Shown here piece after piece: positions 1-7,953 of a stretch of DNA of 61,564 nt (its first letter is position 1; the number at the start of each line of letters is the position of its first letter). Where the stretch lies: assembly GCA_900762245.1 (NCBI GenBank), contig CAAFFR010000080.1:1-61564 (forward strand), in the 5' to 3' direction. Below the pieces are notes generated by a model. It made no database searches and was not told where the DNA came from. It was given only the letters and a program-made list of their open reading frames with translations. Position numbers and translations under genes: made by a program. Source of the DNA: an uncultured Oscillospiraceae bacterium. Lineage in GTDB: Bacteria; Bacillota_A; Clostridia; Oscillospirales; Oscillospiraceae.

Positions 1-236
1 AGAGTCAGGAGGTGTTGGCCTTCGGAGTGCGCCTGATAGGCGAAGAAGAGTGGTACCGCGGAAGAAGTATACAAGTTTACTCTTGCCAGCTTGATAAAGG
101 TGGTTTTGCCGCTGCCGTTGGGACCCAGCAGACCGATGATCCTGCCCTTGGGCAGGCTGAGGGTCATGCCATCCAGCGCGGGGGTTCCATGATACCGCTT
201 TGTCAGTTCTGAGGCCCTCAAAACATATGTTTCCAT
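1..236 (-). CDS. ABC transporter ATP-binding protein, partial (window edge)
   Basis: Starts with ATG at 236, directly after the stop of the GntR gene (TAA 237-239), with GGAAAGGAG inside the upstream gene as ribosome binding site. The first 50 residues fit an ABC ATPase: a beta strand, [18 protein letters not shown] and a Walker [11 protein letters not shown]. After FIKLA the frame stays open, but the residues no longer resemble an ABC protein, and this point (about 84-86) coincides with the end of a T-box motif on the other strand. Only about the first 150 bases can be trusted as ABC gene. YtrA-type GntR regulators are typically paired with such ATPases, which would export a substrate or respond to cell-envelope stress. 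Confidence 0.75.
   Translation of the reverse strand, partial: METYVLRASELTKRYHGTPALDGMTLSLPKGRIIGLLGPNGSGKTTFIKLARVNLYTSSAVPLFFAYQAHSEGQHLLT
46..84 (+). promoter_or_regulatory. T-box antiterminator-like fragment at window edge
   Basis: AGAGTGGTACCGCGG at 47-61 matches the T-box core (AGGGUGGNACCGCG) with one difference. AAGAGT (46-51) pairs with ACTCTT (79-84), as expected for the antiterminator helix. T-boxes sense uncharged tRNA and sit on the coding strand upstream of aminoacyl-tRNA synthetase or amino-acid genes. Here no such gene follows: the sequence after 84 is the antisense of an ABC ATPase gene. Either the contig is chimeric at its edge or a rearrangement has cut both units. The specifier loop lies outside the window. 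Confidence 0.6.
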
Positions 237-611
237 TTACAAATTCTCCTTTCCTTCGTCCAGCATCATGAGAAGCCGGGCCGCCTGGCTGGGGGGAATG
301 CCGAAGACCATAAATTTCTCCGCACATTCCCGGGCCAGCTCTGTCAAGATCCGTTCCCGCATGGCGGCGAGAACGGCTTTGTCGGTGGTTACGGTCCGTC
401 CGCTGGTGCCGCCGCCTACCAGCAGCCCTTCCCGTTCCAGCTCGGTCAGGGCCCGCTGCATGGTATTGGGATTCACCTGGGCCTGGGCCGCAAGATCACG
501 GACAGAGGGGACCTTTTGTCCCGGCGACAATTCTCCCCTCAGCACTGCACCCCGGATACCGGCCATGATCTGCTGGTATACCGGGCGGTCGCCTGTAAAA
601 TTCCAGTTCAT
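237..611 (-). CDS. GntR family regulator, YtrA-like
   Basis: About 124 residues: an N-terminal winged-helix GntR domain (PVYQQIMAGIRGAVLRGELSPGQ, then VPSVRDLAAQAQVNPNTMQRAL, residues about 10-70) and a short helical C-terminal tail, with no ligand domain. This short architecture is the YtrA subfamily, which represses its own operon of ABC transporter genes. ATG at 611 is chosen over a GTG at 617 because AAAGGAGG lies at the right distance. Its stop codon abuts the ATG of the ABC ATPase, so the two are one operon. Regulation is probably autogenous through the perfect palindrome immediately upstream. Confidence 0.88.
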   Translation of the reverse strand: MNWNFTGDRPVYQQIMAGIRGAVLRGELSPGQKVPSVRDLAAQAQVNPNTMQRALTELEREGLLVGGGTSGRTVTTDKAVLAAMRERILTELARECAEKFMVFGIPPSQAARLLMMLDEGKENL

Positions 612-622
612 AGGCACCTCCT

Positions 623-660
623 TTGTGTTACTGTATTAGTGCACTAATACAGTAACACAA
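623..660. promoter_or_regulatory. 38-bp perfect palindrome, probable GntR/YtrA operator
   Basis: Two 19-base arms, TTGTGTTACTGTATTAGTG and its exact reverse complement, meet at 641/642 with no spacer. The core TATTAGTGCACTAATA resembles operators of YtrA-type GntR repressors. The palindrome covers the -10 element of the GntR-ABC promoter and ends about 11 bases before the start codon, so bound repressor would block RNA polymerase. Confidence 0.85.
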
Positions 661-677
661 GACAAGGGATTTGTCAA
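649..677 (-). promoter_or_regulatory. Promoter of the GntR-ABC operon
   Basis: On the minus strand, TTGACA (672-677) and TACTGT (649-654) are separated by 17 bases; the -10 lies inside the 38-bp palindrome. Confidence 0.7.
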
Positions 678-716
678 CGGGATATTTCTTAAGTTTTTAT
701 GAAGATTATATATTAA

Positions 717-750
717 GAGGGTCTGCTGCATTGTTTTGCGGCAGACCCTC
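717..750 (-). terminator. Hairpin terminator after the TlpA-like gene
   Basis: GAGGGTCTGC and GCAGACCCTC arms with a short loop, followed on the minus strand by TTAATATAT. It lies just past the stop of the TlpA-like gene and before the GntR promoter. Confidence 0.6.
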
Positions 751-767
751 TAGTCCAATGGCATCGT

Positions 768-1361
768 TTAATTTTTCAGCAGCAGATCCACGCCCTGCCG
801 GAGCATGTCTTCGGACAGGGCGCCCTGGGCCCAGGCTGCGAAGTAACCCTCGGCATCGATGAAATAGCTCACCGGCACGGCACTGACACCGTACTTCATG
901 GCGGCATCAATGTCGGTATCGTAATATACCGGGAGGGTGTAGCCGTTTTCTTCCAGGAAGGCAGAGGCGGAAGCTACAGTTTCCTGGTGGCCGTCAGTCA
1001 GATTCACCAGAACGAAGTGGATATCCTCACCATACTGCTCGTAAAAGCTCTGGAACTCCGGCATTTCGCTGGCACAGGGACCGCACCAGCTGGCCCAAAA
1101 GTTCAGAATCACCGGCTTGCCCCGGAAATCCGACAGCTTGTGGGCGATGCCGTCAAAGTCATAGACCGTAAAGTCCGGGGCAAGGCTGCCCTGGGCCTCC
1201 GTTTCGGCAGTGGGATCTTCCACAACCACCGGGGTAGTGGCAATGGAACCCGGAGCAGCCTGGGTACTCAGCTTGTTGTACAGGACATAGGCACCGGTAA
1301 GGATAACCGCAAAAACCAGCACCCAAATCAAAAGCTTTAAAATTTTGTAGGTTTTCTCCAT
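768..1361 (-). CDS. Membrane-anchored thioredoxin-like protein (TlpA/ResA type)
   Basis: 197 residues. One membrane segment (about residues 9-28) is followed by a linker and a TlpA/AhpC-type thioredoxin fold facing the outside ([11 protein letters not shown] onwards). The redox motif is WCGPC, with cysteines at about residues 93 and 96, and a cis-proline-like AVPVSYF follows. Such proteins reduce disulfides in exported proteins. It lies 25 bases downstream of ccdA, whose product would pass electrons from cytoplasmic thioredoxin to it. ResA is one possible identity, but no cytochrome c genes are visible, so a broader thiol-reductase role is more likely. Confidence 0.85.
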   Translation of the reverse strand: MEKTYKILKLLIWVLVFAVILTGAYVLYNKLSTQAAPGSIATTPVVVEDPTAETEAQGSLAPDFTVYDFDGIAHKLSDFRGKPVILNFWASWCGPCASEMPEFQSFYEQYGEDIHFVLVNLTDGHQETVASASAFLEENGYTLPVYYDTDIDAAMKYGVSAVPVSYFIDAEGYFAAWAQGALSEDMLRQGVDLLLKN

Positions 1362-1386
1362 AGTTTCCTCCTGTATTTCGGGTGTA

Positions 1387-2049
1387 TCAGCTCAGCAGTG
1401 TCAGCAGCCGGCCCAGAGTTCCGGTGGCCATAAGAATGCCTACCAGCACCAGCGCGCCGCCGCAGACTTTATTCACAATATCATAATGGGCTTTGATCCA
1501 GTTGAATGCGCCTTTCAGCTTGTCGATCAGCACAGCGCTGAACAGGAAGGGGATGCCCAGCCCCAGAGAGTAGCACAGCAGCATCCCCATGCCTTCTGTC
1601 ACGGTGCCCTGCTGAGAAGCCAGCATCAGGGCAGAGCCCAGGAAAGCGCCCACACAGGGGGTCCAGCCCACAGAGAACACCATGCCGAACAGCGCCGCAG
1701 ACCAGAAGCCCATATCCCCGGCCTTCAGGCCGCCTCTGCTGCCCCGGAACAGGTTCAGCTTCAGAAGTCCCATATAGTTCAGGCCGAAGAGAATCACGAT
1801 TCCGCCGCCGATGAGATTTACCCAGCTCTGATACCGGGTAAGGAAACTGCCCAGGCTTCCTGCCAGTGCGCCCATAGCCACGAACAGGATGGTAAAGCCC
1901 AGCACAAAGCCGGACGCATTCACCAGTGTCTTTTTCGTACTCCGCTCTCCGCCGCCGGCAAAGTAGGAAAGATAGATGGGCAGCATAGGCAGCAGACAGG
2001 GGGAAATGAAGGTGATAATACCCTCTAAAAAGGAAATCAGATATTGCAT
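1387..2049 (-). CDS. ccdA: Cytochrome c biogenesis / thiol transporter CcdA
   Basis: 220 residues, about six membrane helices, the usual CcdA length. The two conserved cysteines are visible in SPCLLP (about C18) and GWTPC (about C132); they carry reducing equivalents across the membrane. First gene of a two-gene unit with the TlpA-like protein. The protein family (DsbD membrane domain) is secure; whether the acceptor is an apocytochrome or other extracytoplasmic thiols cannot be read from the sequence. Confidence 0.92.
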   Translation of the reverse strand: MQYLISFLEGIITFISPCLLPMLPIYLSYFAGGGERSTKKTLVNASGFVLGFTILFVAMGALAGSLGSFLTRYQSWVNLIGGGIVILFGLNYMGLLKLNLFRGSRGGLKAGDMGFWSAALFGMVFSVGWTPCVGAFLGSALMLASQQGTVTEGMGMLLCYSLGLGIPFLFSAVLIDKLKGAFNWIKAHYDIVNKVCGGALVLVGILMATGTLGRLLTLLS

Positions 2050-2131
2050 AAGAGTTCCTCCTTTTCGTTTTTAACAGCATACATCAAATGGGGGAAATTG
2101 TAAGTGACGTTGTTACATTTCAAAAATATAT

Positions 2132-2162
2132 TGTAGGGCGGGGTCAGTGCCCCCACCCTACA
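2132..2162. repeat. Family D palindromic repeat, copy D1
   Basis: TGTAGGG ... CCCTACA palindrome enclosing GGGG/CCCC arms, in the gap between ccdA and the CofE-like gene. One of several members in the window. Confidence 0.7.
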
Positions 2163-2180
2163 GTGGCATATTCTTCGTTG

Positions 2181-2210
2181 AAAAAGCGGCGTGGTGTTCC
2201 ACGCCGCTTT
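2181..2210 (-). terminator. Terminator of the CofE-like gene
   Basis: AAAGCGGCGTGG and CCACGCCGCTTT form a 12-bp stem with a four-base loop; minus-strand transcripts end in TTTTT. It follows the stop at 2225. Confidence 0.85.
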
Positions 2211-2224
2211 GTGTATCCTTGTTA

Positions 2225-3412
2225 TCAGCTGGTGTAGTTGTCGAAATAACCCTGAATGTGGATAATGGGGGTGCCCTTGTCGCCGGAGCCGGAGGTCAGG
2301 TCGCACAGGGAGCCGATCAGGTCGGTCAGACGGCGGGGGGTGGTGCCCTGAGAAGCCATGGAGCCGGCCAGATCGCCCTTGGCGCGGATAGCACCCTCGA
2401 TGGCGGCCTTCAGGTCAGCGCCGGACAGGTTTGCAAAGTCGTTGTCAGCCAGGTACTTCAGCTTCAGCTCGTTGGGAGTGCCCTCCAGACCTGCGGTGTA
2501 AGCAGGGGAAACCACGGGGTCAGCCAGCTCCCAAATCTTGCCGACAGGGTCCTTAAAAGCGCCATCGCCGTAGACCATAACCTCCACCAGCTTGCCGGTC
2601 TTCTCCTGGAACTTTGCCTGAATGTCCTTGACCAGGGCGGTGCAGTCTCTGGGGAACAGCTTGACCATGCCTTCTGTGGACTTGTTGGAGCCCAGCAGGC
2701 CGTACTTCTCATTGCAGCCGCTGCCGTCCACGGGAGCGGTGAGGATATCATCCAGACCGCAGACGCGCTCTGCACCGGCGCCCCACAGCAGACGCTTGGA
2801 ACGGGCACGGGTGTGGATGTCGCAGGTCAGAACATTCTTGGTGTAATCCAGGATCACGCGGCAGTCATTGGCGAAGATGACCTCTACCTCAGCGCCTTCT
2901 TCCCGGACCAGGTCGGAGTAGTACTGCACATAGTCAACCAAGGTGAAGGGGTGCAGGTTCTCACCGAACAGGGCGCGGTAGCGCTCCAGAGTCAGAACAT
3001 CGGAGAAGGGATTGACCTTGGCCTCGTCCAGCTTGTCCAGAGAAACCAGCTCGTTGCCTACCTCGTCGGAGGGATAGCTCAGCATCAGGATGACCTTCTT
3101 GCAGCCGCGGGCGATACCGCGCAGGCAGATGGCAAAACGGTTGCGGGACAGAATGGGGAAGATAACGCCGACAGTCTCGCCGCCCAGCTTGGCACGGACA
3201 TCGGCAGCGATGGCATCCACAGATGCGTAGTTGCCCTGAGAACGGGCCACGATGGACTCGGTCAGTGCCACAACGTCGCGGTTGCGGAGCTCATAGCCTT
3301 CGCTTGCGGCAGCTTCCAGAACGCTGTTGACGGTGATCTCTACCAGATCATCGCCCTTGCGGATGATGGGGCAGCGGATACCTCTGGAAATGGTTCCGAC
3401 TTTTCTTTCCAT
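2225..3412 (-). CDS. CofE-like protein (coenzyme F420:L-glutamate ligase family)
   Basis: 395 residues. The beginning (MERKVGTISRGIRCPIIRKG, then DDLVEITVNSVLEAA) and the early RDVVALTESIVARSQGNY segment resemble the CofE/F420 ligase family, including a glycine- and serine-rich C-terminal part. Archaeal CofE adds glutamates to F420-0. The protein is longer than archaeal CofE (about 250 residues), and none of the other F420 genes is in the window; many Clostridia carry this longer homologue without known F420 biosynthesis. The substrate is therefore unknown. It is transcribed alone from its own promoter. Confidence 0.7.
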   Translation of the reverse strand: MERKVGTISRGIRCPIIRKGDDLVEITVNSVLEAAASEGYELRNRDVVALTESIVARSQGNYASVDAIAADVRAKLGGETVGVIFPILSRNRFAICLRGIARGCKKVILMLSYPSDEVGNELVSLDKLDEAKVNPFSDVLTLERYRALFGENLHPFTLVDYVQYYSDLVREEGAEVEVIFANDCRVILDYTKNVLTCDIHTRARSKRLLWGAGAERVCGLDDILTAPVDGSGCNEKYGLLGSNKSTEGMVKLFPRDCTALVKDIQAKFQEKTGKLVEVMVYGDGAFKDPVGKIWELADPVVSPAYTAGLEGTPNELKLKYLADNDFANLSGADLKAAIEGAIRAKGDLAGSMASQGTTPRRLTDLIGSLCDLTSGSGDKGTPIIHIQGYFDNYTS

Positions 3413-3476
3413 ATGATTACCTCATTTCCCCGGCCGGGCAAGCCGCGGCCAGATTAGAATCAAAAACAACATAATA

Positions 3477-3505
3477 GTTATACCGCAGTTTTTCACATTT
3501 TTCAA
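3477..3505 (-). promoter_or_regulatory. Promoter of the CofE-like gene
   Basis: Minus-strand TTGAAA (3500-3505) and TATAAC (3477-3482), 17-base spacing, 65 bases upstream of the start codon. Confidence 0.65.
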
Positions 3506-3692
3506 TAATTTTTTTGTAAAAATACCGTGAAGGAAAAGATTTGTGAAATTTCACAATTCTCTCAGAGCAGCAGGCTGACCGTTTATCGGAAGCACCGCAG
3601 GGTGCTGTGCGGAGTATTCCCCTGTTACACCGTATTTATAATTATGTATACAACAGCCGGGAAAGGGGTGCCGGAGGAGGGAAATAAAGGAA
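3506..3692. other. Intergenic stretch without recognised feature
   Basis: The 315-base gap between the CofE-like and MATE genes holds the CofE-like promoter at one end and the MATE terminator at the other. Between them I see only AT-rich sequence and no convincing open frame, repeat or RNA motif. Confidence 0.5.
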
Positions 3693-3723
3693 CCGCTCCC
3701 ACCGGAAATGCAGGCGGGAGCGG
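3693..3723 (-). terminator. Terminator of the first MATE gene
   Basis: CCGCTCCC and GGGAGCGG arms enclosing about 15 bases, followed on the minus strand by TTCCTTTATTT. Confidence 0.65.
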
Positions 3724-3727
3724 CTTG

Positions 3728-5110
3728 TCAGACAGTCAGATTCTGGATCCATTTGCCCTGTTTCAGCATGAAAGCGCCGATGGCGCATTTGATCAGGTCT
3801 GTGCCCTGACAAATGGCAAACAGGGGAACGATGGGAATATCGGTAAAGCGGCTGAGACAGAAGGCCAGGGGCACGCAGACTGCCCAGACGAAGCAGCTGT
3901 CAAACAGGAAGGTGACCATGGTCTGTCCGCCGGAACGGAGGGTGAAATAGGTGGCGTTGGTGTAGGAGATGAAGGGCATCATCAAAGCATTGACACAGAT
4001 CAGCCGGGTAGCCAGATGGCGGACTGCTTCTGTGGTGTTGTACAGCAGGGGGAACAGTCCGGAGATGCTGGCAAGCAGCGTGCCGAAAACCAAACCGGAG
4101 GTTACGGAGAGAGCCAGCAGCTTCCGGTTGGCATCCCGCACCTCGGTTTCCGGATTACCGGCCCCCAGCATCTGGCCCATGATGATGCCGACAGCGTTGC
4201 CCATGGACAGGAATACCACGCTGGTCAGCTGGAAGATGGTGCTGTTGATGTTCATGGCAGGCACGACATCCAGACCGCAGGTGGAGTAGCACTGGTTCAT
4301 GATGGCCATGCCGCTGGACCAGAGGGCTTCGTTCATCAACAGGGGCATACCTTTAATGACGATGGATTTCAGCAAACGGCCCGGCAGGTAGAAGGAACGG
4401 TAGACTCCCACGATAAAGCTGTTTTTCTCCCGGTGAATATGGGTCCAGCCTGCCACGATAAGAAGCTCTGCAAAACGGGAAATGACGGTGGCCAGAGCAG
4501 CGCCTTCGACACCCATGGCGGGAGCACCGAAGTGACCGAAGATCAGCACATAATTCAGCACCAGGTTCACCAGGGTGGCGGCAATGCCTGCGGTCATGGG
4601 GACAACGGTGTTGCCGCATTCTTTCAGCGTGCTGGCATAAGCATTGGTCAGAGCAAAGGGAAGGAAGCCCCAGACCATGACCCGCAGATACTTAAGGCCC
4701 TGCTCCAGCACAGCGGCGGCGGTGGCGGCATCGCCTTCGCCGGTGAGGTAGAGCCCAATAAGGAAATTACCTCCCAGCAGGAAGATCGCGATACCGATCA
4801 GGGAAATGGCAATGCAGATGAGAAATTTAAACCGGAAGGTGTGGCGCACACCCTCATCATCCCGGGACCCGTAAAACTGGGCGGTAAAGATACCCGCACC
4901 GGAACTGGCGCCGAAAATGCAGAGATTGAAGACGAACAGCAAACCGTTGACAATGGAAACGCCGCTCATGGGAATGGTTCCCACCTGACCGACCATGATG
5001 TTGTCCAGCAGGTTGACGAAGTTGGTGATGCCGTTTTGAATGATGATGGGAACGGCAACAGTCAAAACTCTGCGGTAAAAGGCCTTGTCGCCGATGTATC
5101 GATGTAACAT
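3728..5110 (-). CDS. MATE family efflux transporter
   Basis: 460 residues and about twelve membrane helices, the normal MATE size. The start (FYRRVLTVAVPIIIQNGITN, then VNLLDNIMVGQVG) carries the family's N-terminal motif, and the second half repeats it (LLKSIVIKGMPLLMNEALW). MATE proteins export cationic drugs or metabolites with Na+ or H+. It lies 60 bases beyond nagA on the same strand and may be read from the same transcript. Substrate unknown. A second, only distantly similar MATE lies at 52767-54152. Confidence 0.9.
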   Translation of the reverse strand: MLHRYIGDKAFYRRVLTVAVPIIIQNGITNFVNLLDNIMVGQVGTIPMSGVSIVNGLLFVFNLCIFGASSGAGIFTAQFYGSRDDEGVRHTFRFKFLICIAISLIGIAIFLLGGNFLIGLYLTGEGDAATAAAVLEQGLKYLRVMVWGFLPFALTNAYASTLKECGNTVVPMTAGIAATLVNLVLNYVLIFGHFGAPAMGVEGAALATVISRFAELLIVAGWTHIHREKNSFIVGVYRSFYLPGRLLKSIVIKGMPLLMNEALWSSGMAIMNQCYSTCGLDVVPAMNINSTIFQLTSVVFLSMGNAVGIIMGQMLGAGNPETEVRDANRKLLALSVTSGLVFGTLLASISGLFPLLYNTTEAVRHLATRLICVNALMMPFISYTNATYFTLRSGGQTMVTFLFDSCFVWAVCVPLAFCLSRFTDIPIVPLFAICQGTDLIKCAIGAFMLKQGKWIQNLTV

Positions 5111-5170
5111 AAAAAACCTCAGGAAAGATTACAGGGGAAGGGTTTTGCCCCTCCCCTGAAGAATGTGTGA

Positions 5171-6301
5171 TTAAATCTCAACGCCGCCGATGAAGACTCT
5201 CTTTTCGGAGTAGTCGGCGTTGGTGATGATGAAGTCGGCGTACTTGCCTTCTTCGATGGAGCCGATCTTGTCATGGGCGCCCAGCGCCTTGGCGGGGTTG
5301 TAGGAAGCGGCGCGGACGGCTTCTTCTTCGGGAACGTTCCAGGAAATGGTGTTGCGCAGGCACTTCCACATATCAGAAGCGGAGCAGGCAATGGTTTCCG
5401 TGCCAACCAGCTTGGCAACGCCGCCGCGGATCTCAGCCATCTGACCGCCCAGATCGAACTGATAGCCTTCGTCCTGACCGGCGCAGCGACCGGAGTCGGA
5501 AACCAGGATCATGCGGTTCTTGAACATGGCGAAGGCCAGACGGACGGAAGCGGGATGGATGTGGAAACCGTCACAGATGATCTCAGCCTGAACCTTTTCG
5601 TTCTCCACACCGGCGGGGATGGCACCGGGGTTGCGGTGATGGATGGCGGGCATGGCGTTGTACAGGTGGGTCAGGTGGGTGACACCGGCATCCACAGCGG
5701 CCTTGGCATCGTTGTAGGTGCAGTCGGTATGGGCAATGGACACGGTGCACAGCTTGCTGGCCTTGGCGACGAACTCAGCAGCGCCGGGCAGTTCGGGAGC
5801 GATGTCCACGATGCGGACCAGACCGTCACACTCGTCATACAGCTTCTTGAAGCCTTCAAAGTCGGGTTCCTTCAGGTAGTCAGCGTTCTGGGCACCGCGC
5901 TTTGCATAGGAGAAGTAGGGGCCTTCCATCTGGATGCCCATGATGCGGGCGTGGCCGGCAGGTGCTTCTTCCTTCAGCTGCTTTGCGGTGGCGAAAGCCT
6001 TGCTGAGAACATCGTAGGGCAGCGTCATGGAAGCGGGGGCGAAGGAGGTGGCGCCGCACTGGGCATAGAACCTGGCCATGGCCTTCAGACCTTCGTAATC
6101 GCCGTCGGAGAAGTCGGCACCGGAATTGCCGTGGCTGTGGACTTCCACCAGGCCGGGGATGACGGTGGCACCGCCCAGGTCAATGGCATCGGCAGGAACG
6201 GTTTCGGGAAGGACTTCGCCGAACAGACCGTCTTTTACTTCAAATGCGCCCATATGGAACTGGAAATCACCGGTAAAGATTCGTGCATTTTTGTAGAACA
6301 T
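5171..6301 (-). CDS. nagA: N-acetylglucosamine-6-phosphate deacetylase
   Basis: 376 residues from ATG at 6301; an upstream in-frame start at 6385 is rejected because GAAAAGGGGAAA precedes 6301. Amidohydrolase fold: HSH (about 55-57), the metal-binding Glu in QMEGPYFS (about 126), His in IAHTD (about 191) and HLYNAM (about 212), and Asp in VSDSGRC (about 269). It converts GlcNAc-6-P to glucosamine-6-P and acetate in the cytoplasm, feeding amino-sugar catabolism or wall recycling. nagB is not in the window. With nahK-galE (54.4-56.8 kb) it fits a host-glycan diet, but the loci are not linked. Confidence 0.93.
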   Translation of the reverse strand: MFYKNARIFTGDFQFHMGAFEVKDGLFGEVLPETVPADAIDLGGATVIPGLVEVHSHGNSGADFSDGDYEGLKAMARFYAQCGATSFAPASMTLPYDVLSKAFATAKQLKEEAPAGHARIMGIQMEGPYFSYAKRGAQNADYLKEPDFEGFKKLYDECDGLVRIVDIAPELPGAAEFVAKASKLCTVSIAHTDCTYNDAKAAVDAGVTHLTHLYNAMPAIHHRNPGAIPAGVENEKVQAEIICDGFHIHPASVRLAFAMFKNRMILVSDSGRCAGQDEGYQFDLGGQMAEIRGGVAKLVGTETIACSASDMWKCLRNTISWNVPEEEAVRAASYNPAKALGAHDKIGSIEEGKYADFIITNADYSEKRVFIGGVEI

Positions 6302-6510
6302 AATCAATTTCCCCTTTTCTATAAGATCGTCCCGGAAAGTCTGGCAATTTCCAAATGACGGGAAATGCTTTGGGTATCCTGCCAAAAAACTTTCTCAGGA
6401 TATAGTTTCTTTTGTCAACAATATGGTATCATGAAGCAGAAGAAAAAGCAATGCAGGGATTGACGAAATGTTTTGCATTTTATATTTAACACTTCTTTGG
6501 CAAGAAGGAG

Positions 6511-6539
6511 TTGTTATTTCAGGAAGAAAGTGCTATCAT
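6511..6539 (+). promoter_or_regulatory. Promoter of trkA-trkH
   Basis: TTGTTA (6511-6516) and TATCAT (6534-6539) with a 17-base spacer, 41 bases upstream of the trkA start. Confidence 0.65.
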
Positions 6540-6579
6540 ATGGAGTAACTTGGTTATCCCTGCCCAAAGGAGGTATTGT

Positions 6580-7941
6580 ATGAATATCATCATTGCAGGT
6601 GACGGCAAGGTCGGTTCCATGCTGACCCGGCAGCTCTCTTCTGAGGGGCATGATATTACCGTTATCGACTGTAATTCCAAGGTTCTGCAGGCCAGTGTGG
6701 AGCGCTATGACGTGATTGCGGTCCATGGTAACTGTGCATCCATGGGCGTGCTGCAGCAGGCCGGTGTCAAGGACGCGGATCTGCTGATCGCGGCTACCAA
6801 TGCGGATGAAGTGAATCTGTTGTGCTGTACAACTGCCCATTCTATGAACCCCAGGCTGCATACCATCGCCCGAATCCGAAACCCGGAGTATACGGAGCAG
6901 ATCTACCGTATGCGGGATGTGTTTGGTCTGTCCATGGTTATCAACCCGGAGAATCAGGCGGCGGTGGAAATAGAGCGGCTGCTGAAATATCCCGGCTTCC
7001 TGCGGCGGGACACCTTTGCCAAGGGCCGTACCGAAATCGTGGAGCTGCGGGTGGATGCCGGCAGCAAGCTGTGCAATATCCGACTGATGGATCTGCGCAA
7101 CATCGTCAAATGTCAGGTGCTGGTCTGCGCCGTTCTCCGGGACGGCAGTGCCAGCGCTCCCAAGGGCGATTTTGTCCTGCGGGAGGGTGACCGGGTGTTC
7201 TTTACGGCACTGTCCCAAAATCTGACAACTTTGCTGAAAAACTTAGGCATTCTGACCCGCCGGGTCCGGAATGTTACCATCTGCGGCGGCGGACGCATCA
7301 GCTATTACCTTGCCAAGCGGCTGAAAAAGTCCGGTATTTCTGCCCAGATCATCGACAGCAATTATGACCGCTGTGCGGAACTGGCAGAGCTGCTGCCGGA
7401 GTGCAGCATCATCCACGGTGATATCAGCGAGCAGGACCTGCTGGAGAGCGAGGGCCTTGCAGAAACCGATGCTTTGGTGACGCTGACGGGGTTGGATGAA
7501 CTGAATATGATCGTCTCCCTCTATGCCACTTCCCGGGGTGTGCCCCAGGTCATCACCAAACTGGGCCATGCCGGAAACCGCGGCGTTATCGACAGCCTCG
7601 CCTTAGGCAGCGTTGTCTGTCCCAGAGAATTGGTCTGCAGCAACATCGTACGCTATGTCCGTGCCATGGAGAATCAGACCGGTGCCGCTATTTCTGTCCA
7701 TACCATTGCCGACGGACAGGCAGAAGCCATGGAGTTCCTGGTGGATGAGCATACCAAATACTGCGGAAAGCCGCTGAAGGAGATCCGCTTAAAGCCCAAT
7801 GTCCTGCTGGTGGGCATTGCCCACGGTGCGGATACGGAGATCCCCAACGGTGATTCCGTATACCACAAGGGGGATACTGTGGTGGTAGTGGATACCAACC
7901 GCCATGAGGTCATCCGTCAGCTCAATGATATTTTTGCATAA
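6580..7941 (+). CDS. trkA: Trk potassium uptake regulatory subunit TrkA
   Basis: 453 residues from ATG at 6580, preceded by AAAGGAGG. Two repeated modules, each a Rossmann RCK-N domain with a nucleotide-binding glycine motif (IIAGDGKVGSM at the start; VTICGGGRISYYL at about residue 230) and an RCK-C domain. TrkA binds NAD(H)/ATP and gates the TrkH channel at the inner face of the membrane. The trkH gene follows after 12 bases, so they form one operon. Confidence 0.95.
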   Translation: MNIIIAGDGKVGSMLTRQLSSEGHDITVIDCNSKVLQASVERYDVIAVHGNCASMGVLQQAGVKDADLLIAATNADEVNLLCCTTAHSMNPRLHTIARIRNPEYTEQIYRMRDVFGLSMVINPENQAAVEIERLLKYPGFLRRDTFAKGRTEIVELRVDAGSKLCNIRLMDLRNIVKCQVLVCAVLRDGSASAPKGDFVLREGDRVFFTALSQNLTTLLKNLGILTRRVRNVTICGGGRISYYLAKRLKKSGISAQIIDSNYDRCAELAELLPECSIIHGDISEQDLLESEGLAETDALVTLTGLDELNMIVSLYATSRGVPQVITKLGHAGNRGVIDSLALGSVVCPRELVCSNIVRYVRAMENQTGAAISVHTIADGQAEAMEFLVDEHTKYCGKPLKEIRLKPNVLLVGIAHGADTEIPNGDSVYHKGDTVVVVDTNRHEVIRQLNDIFA

Positions 7942-7953
7942 GGAGGCTTCCTT

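Noticed and set aside
6386..6480. Promoter for nagA
   Set aside because: Several weak candidates (for example TTGCTT/TACCAT) exist, but none is clearly better than the others, so none is listed as a feature.
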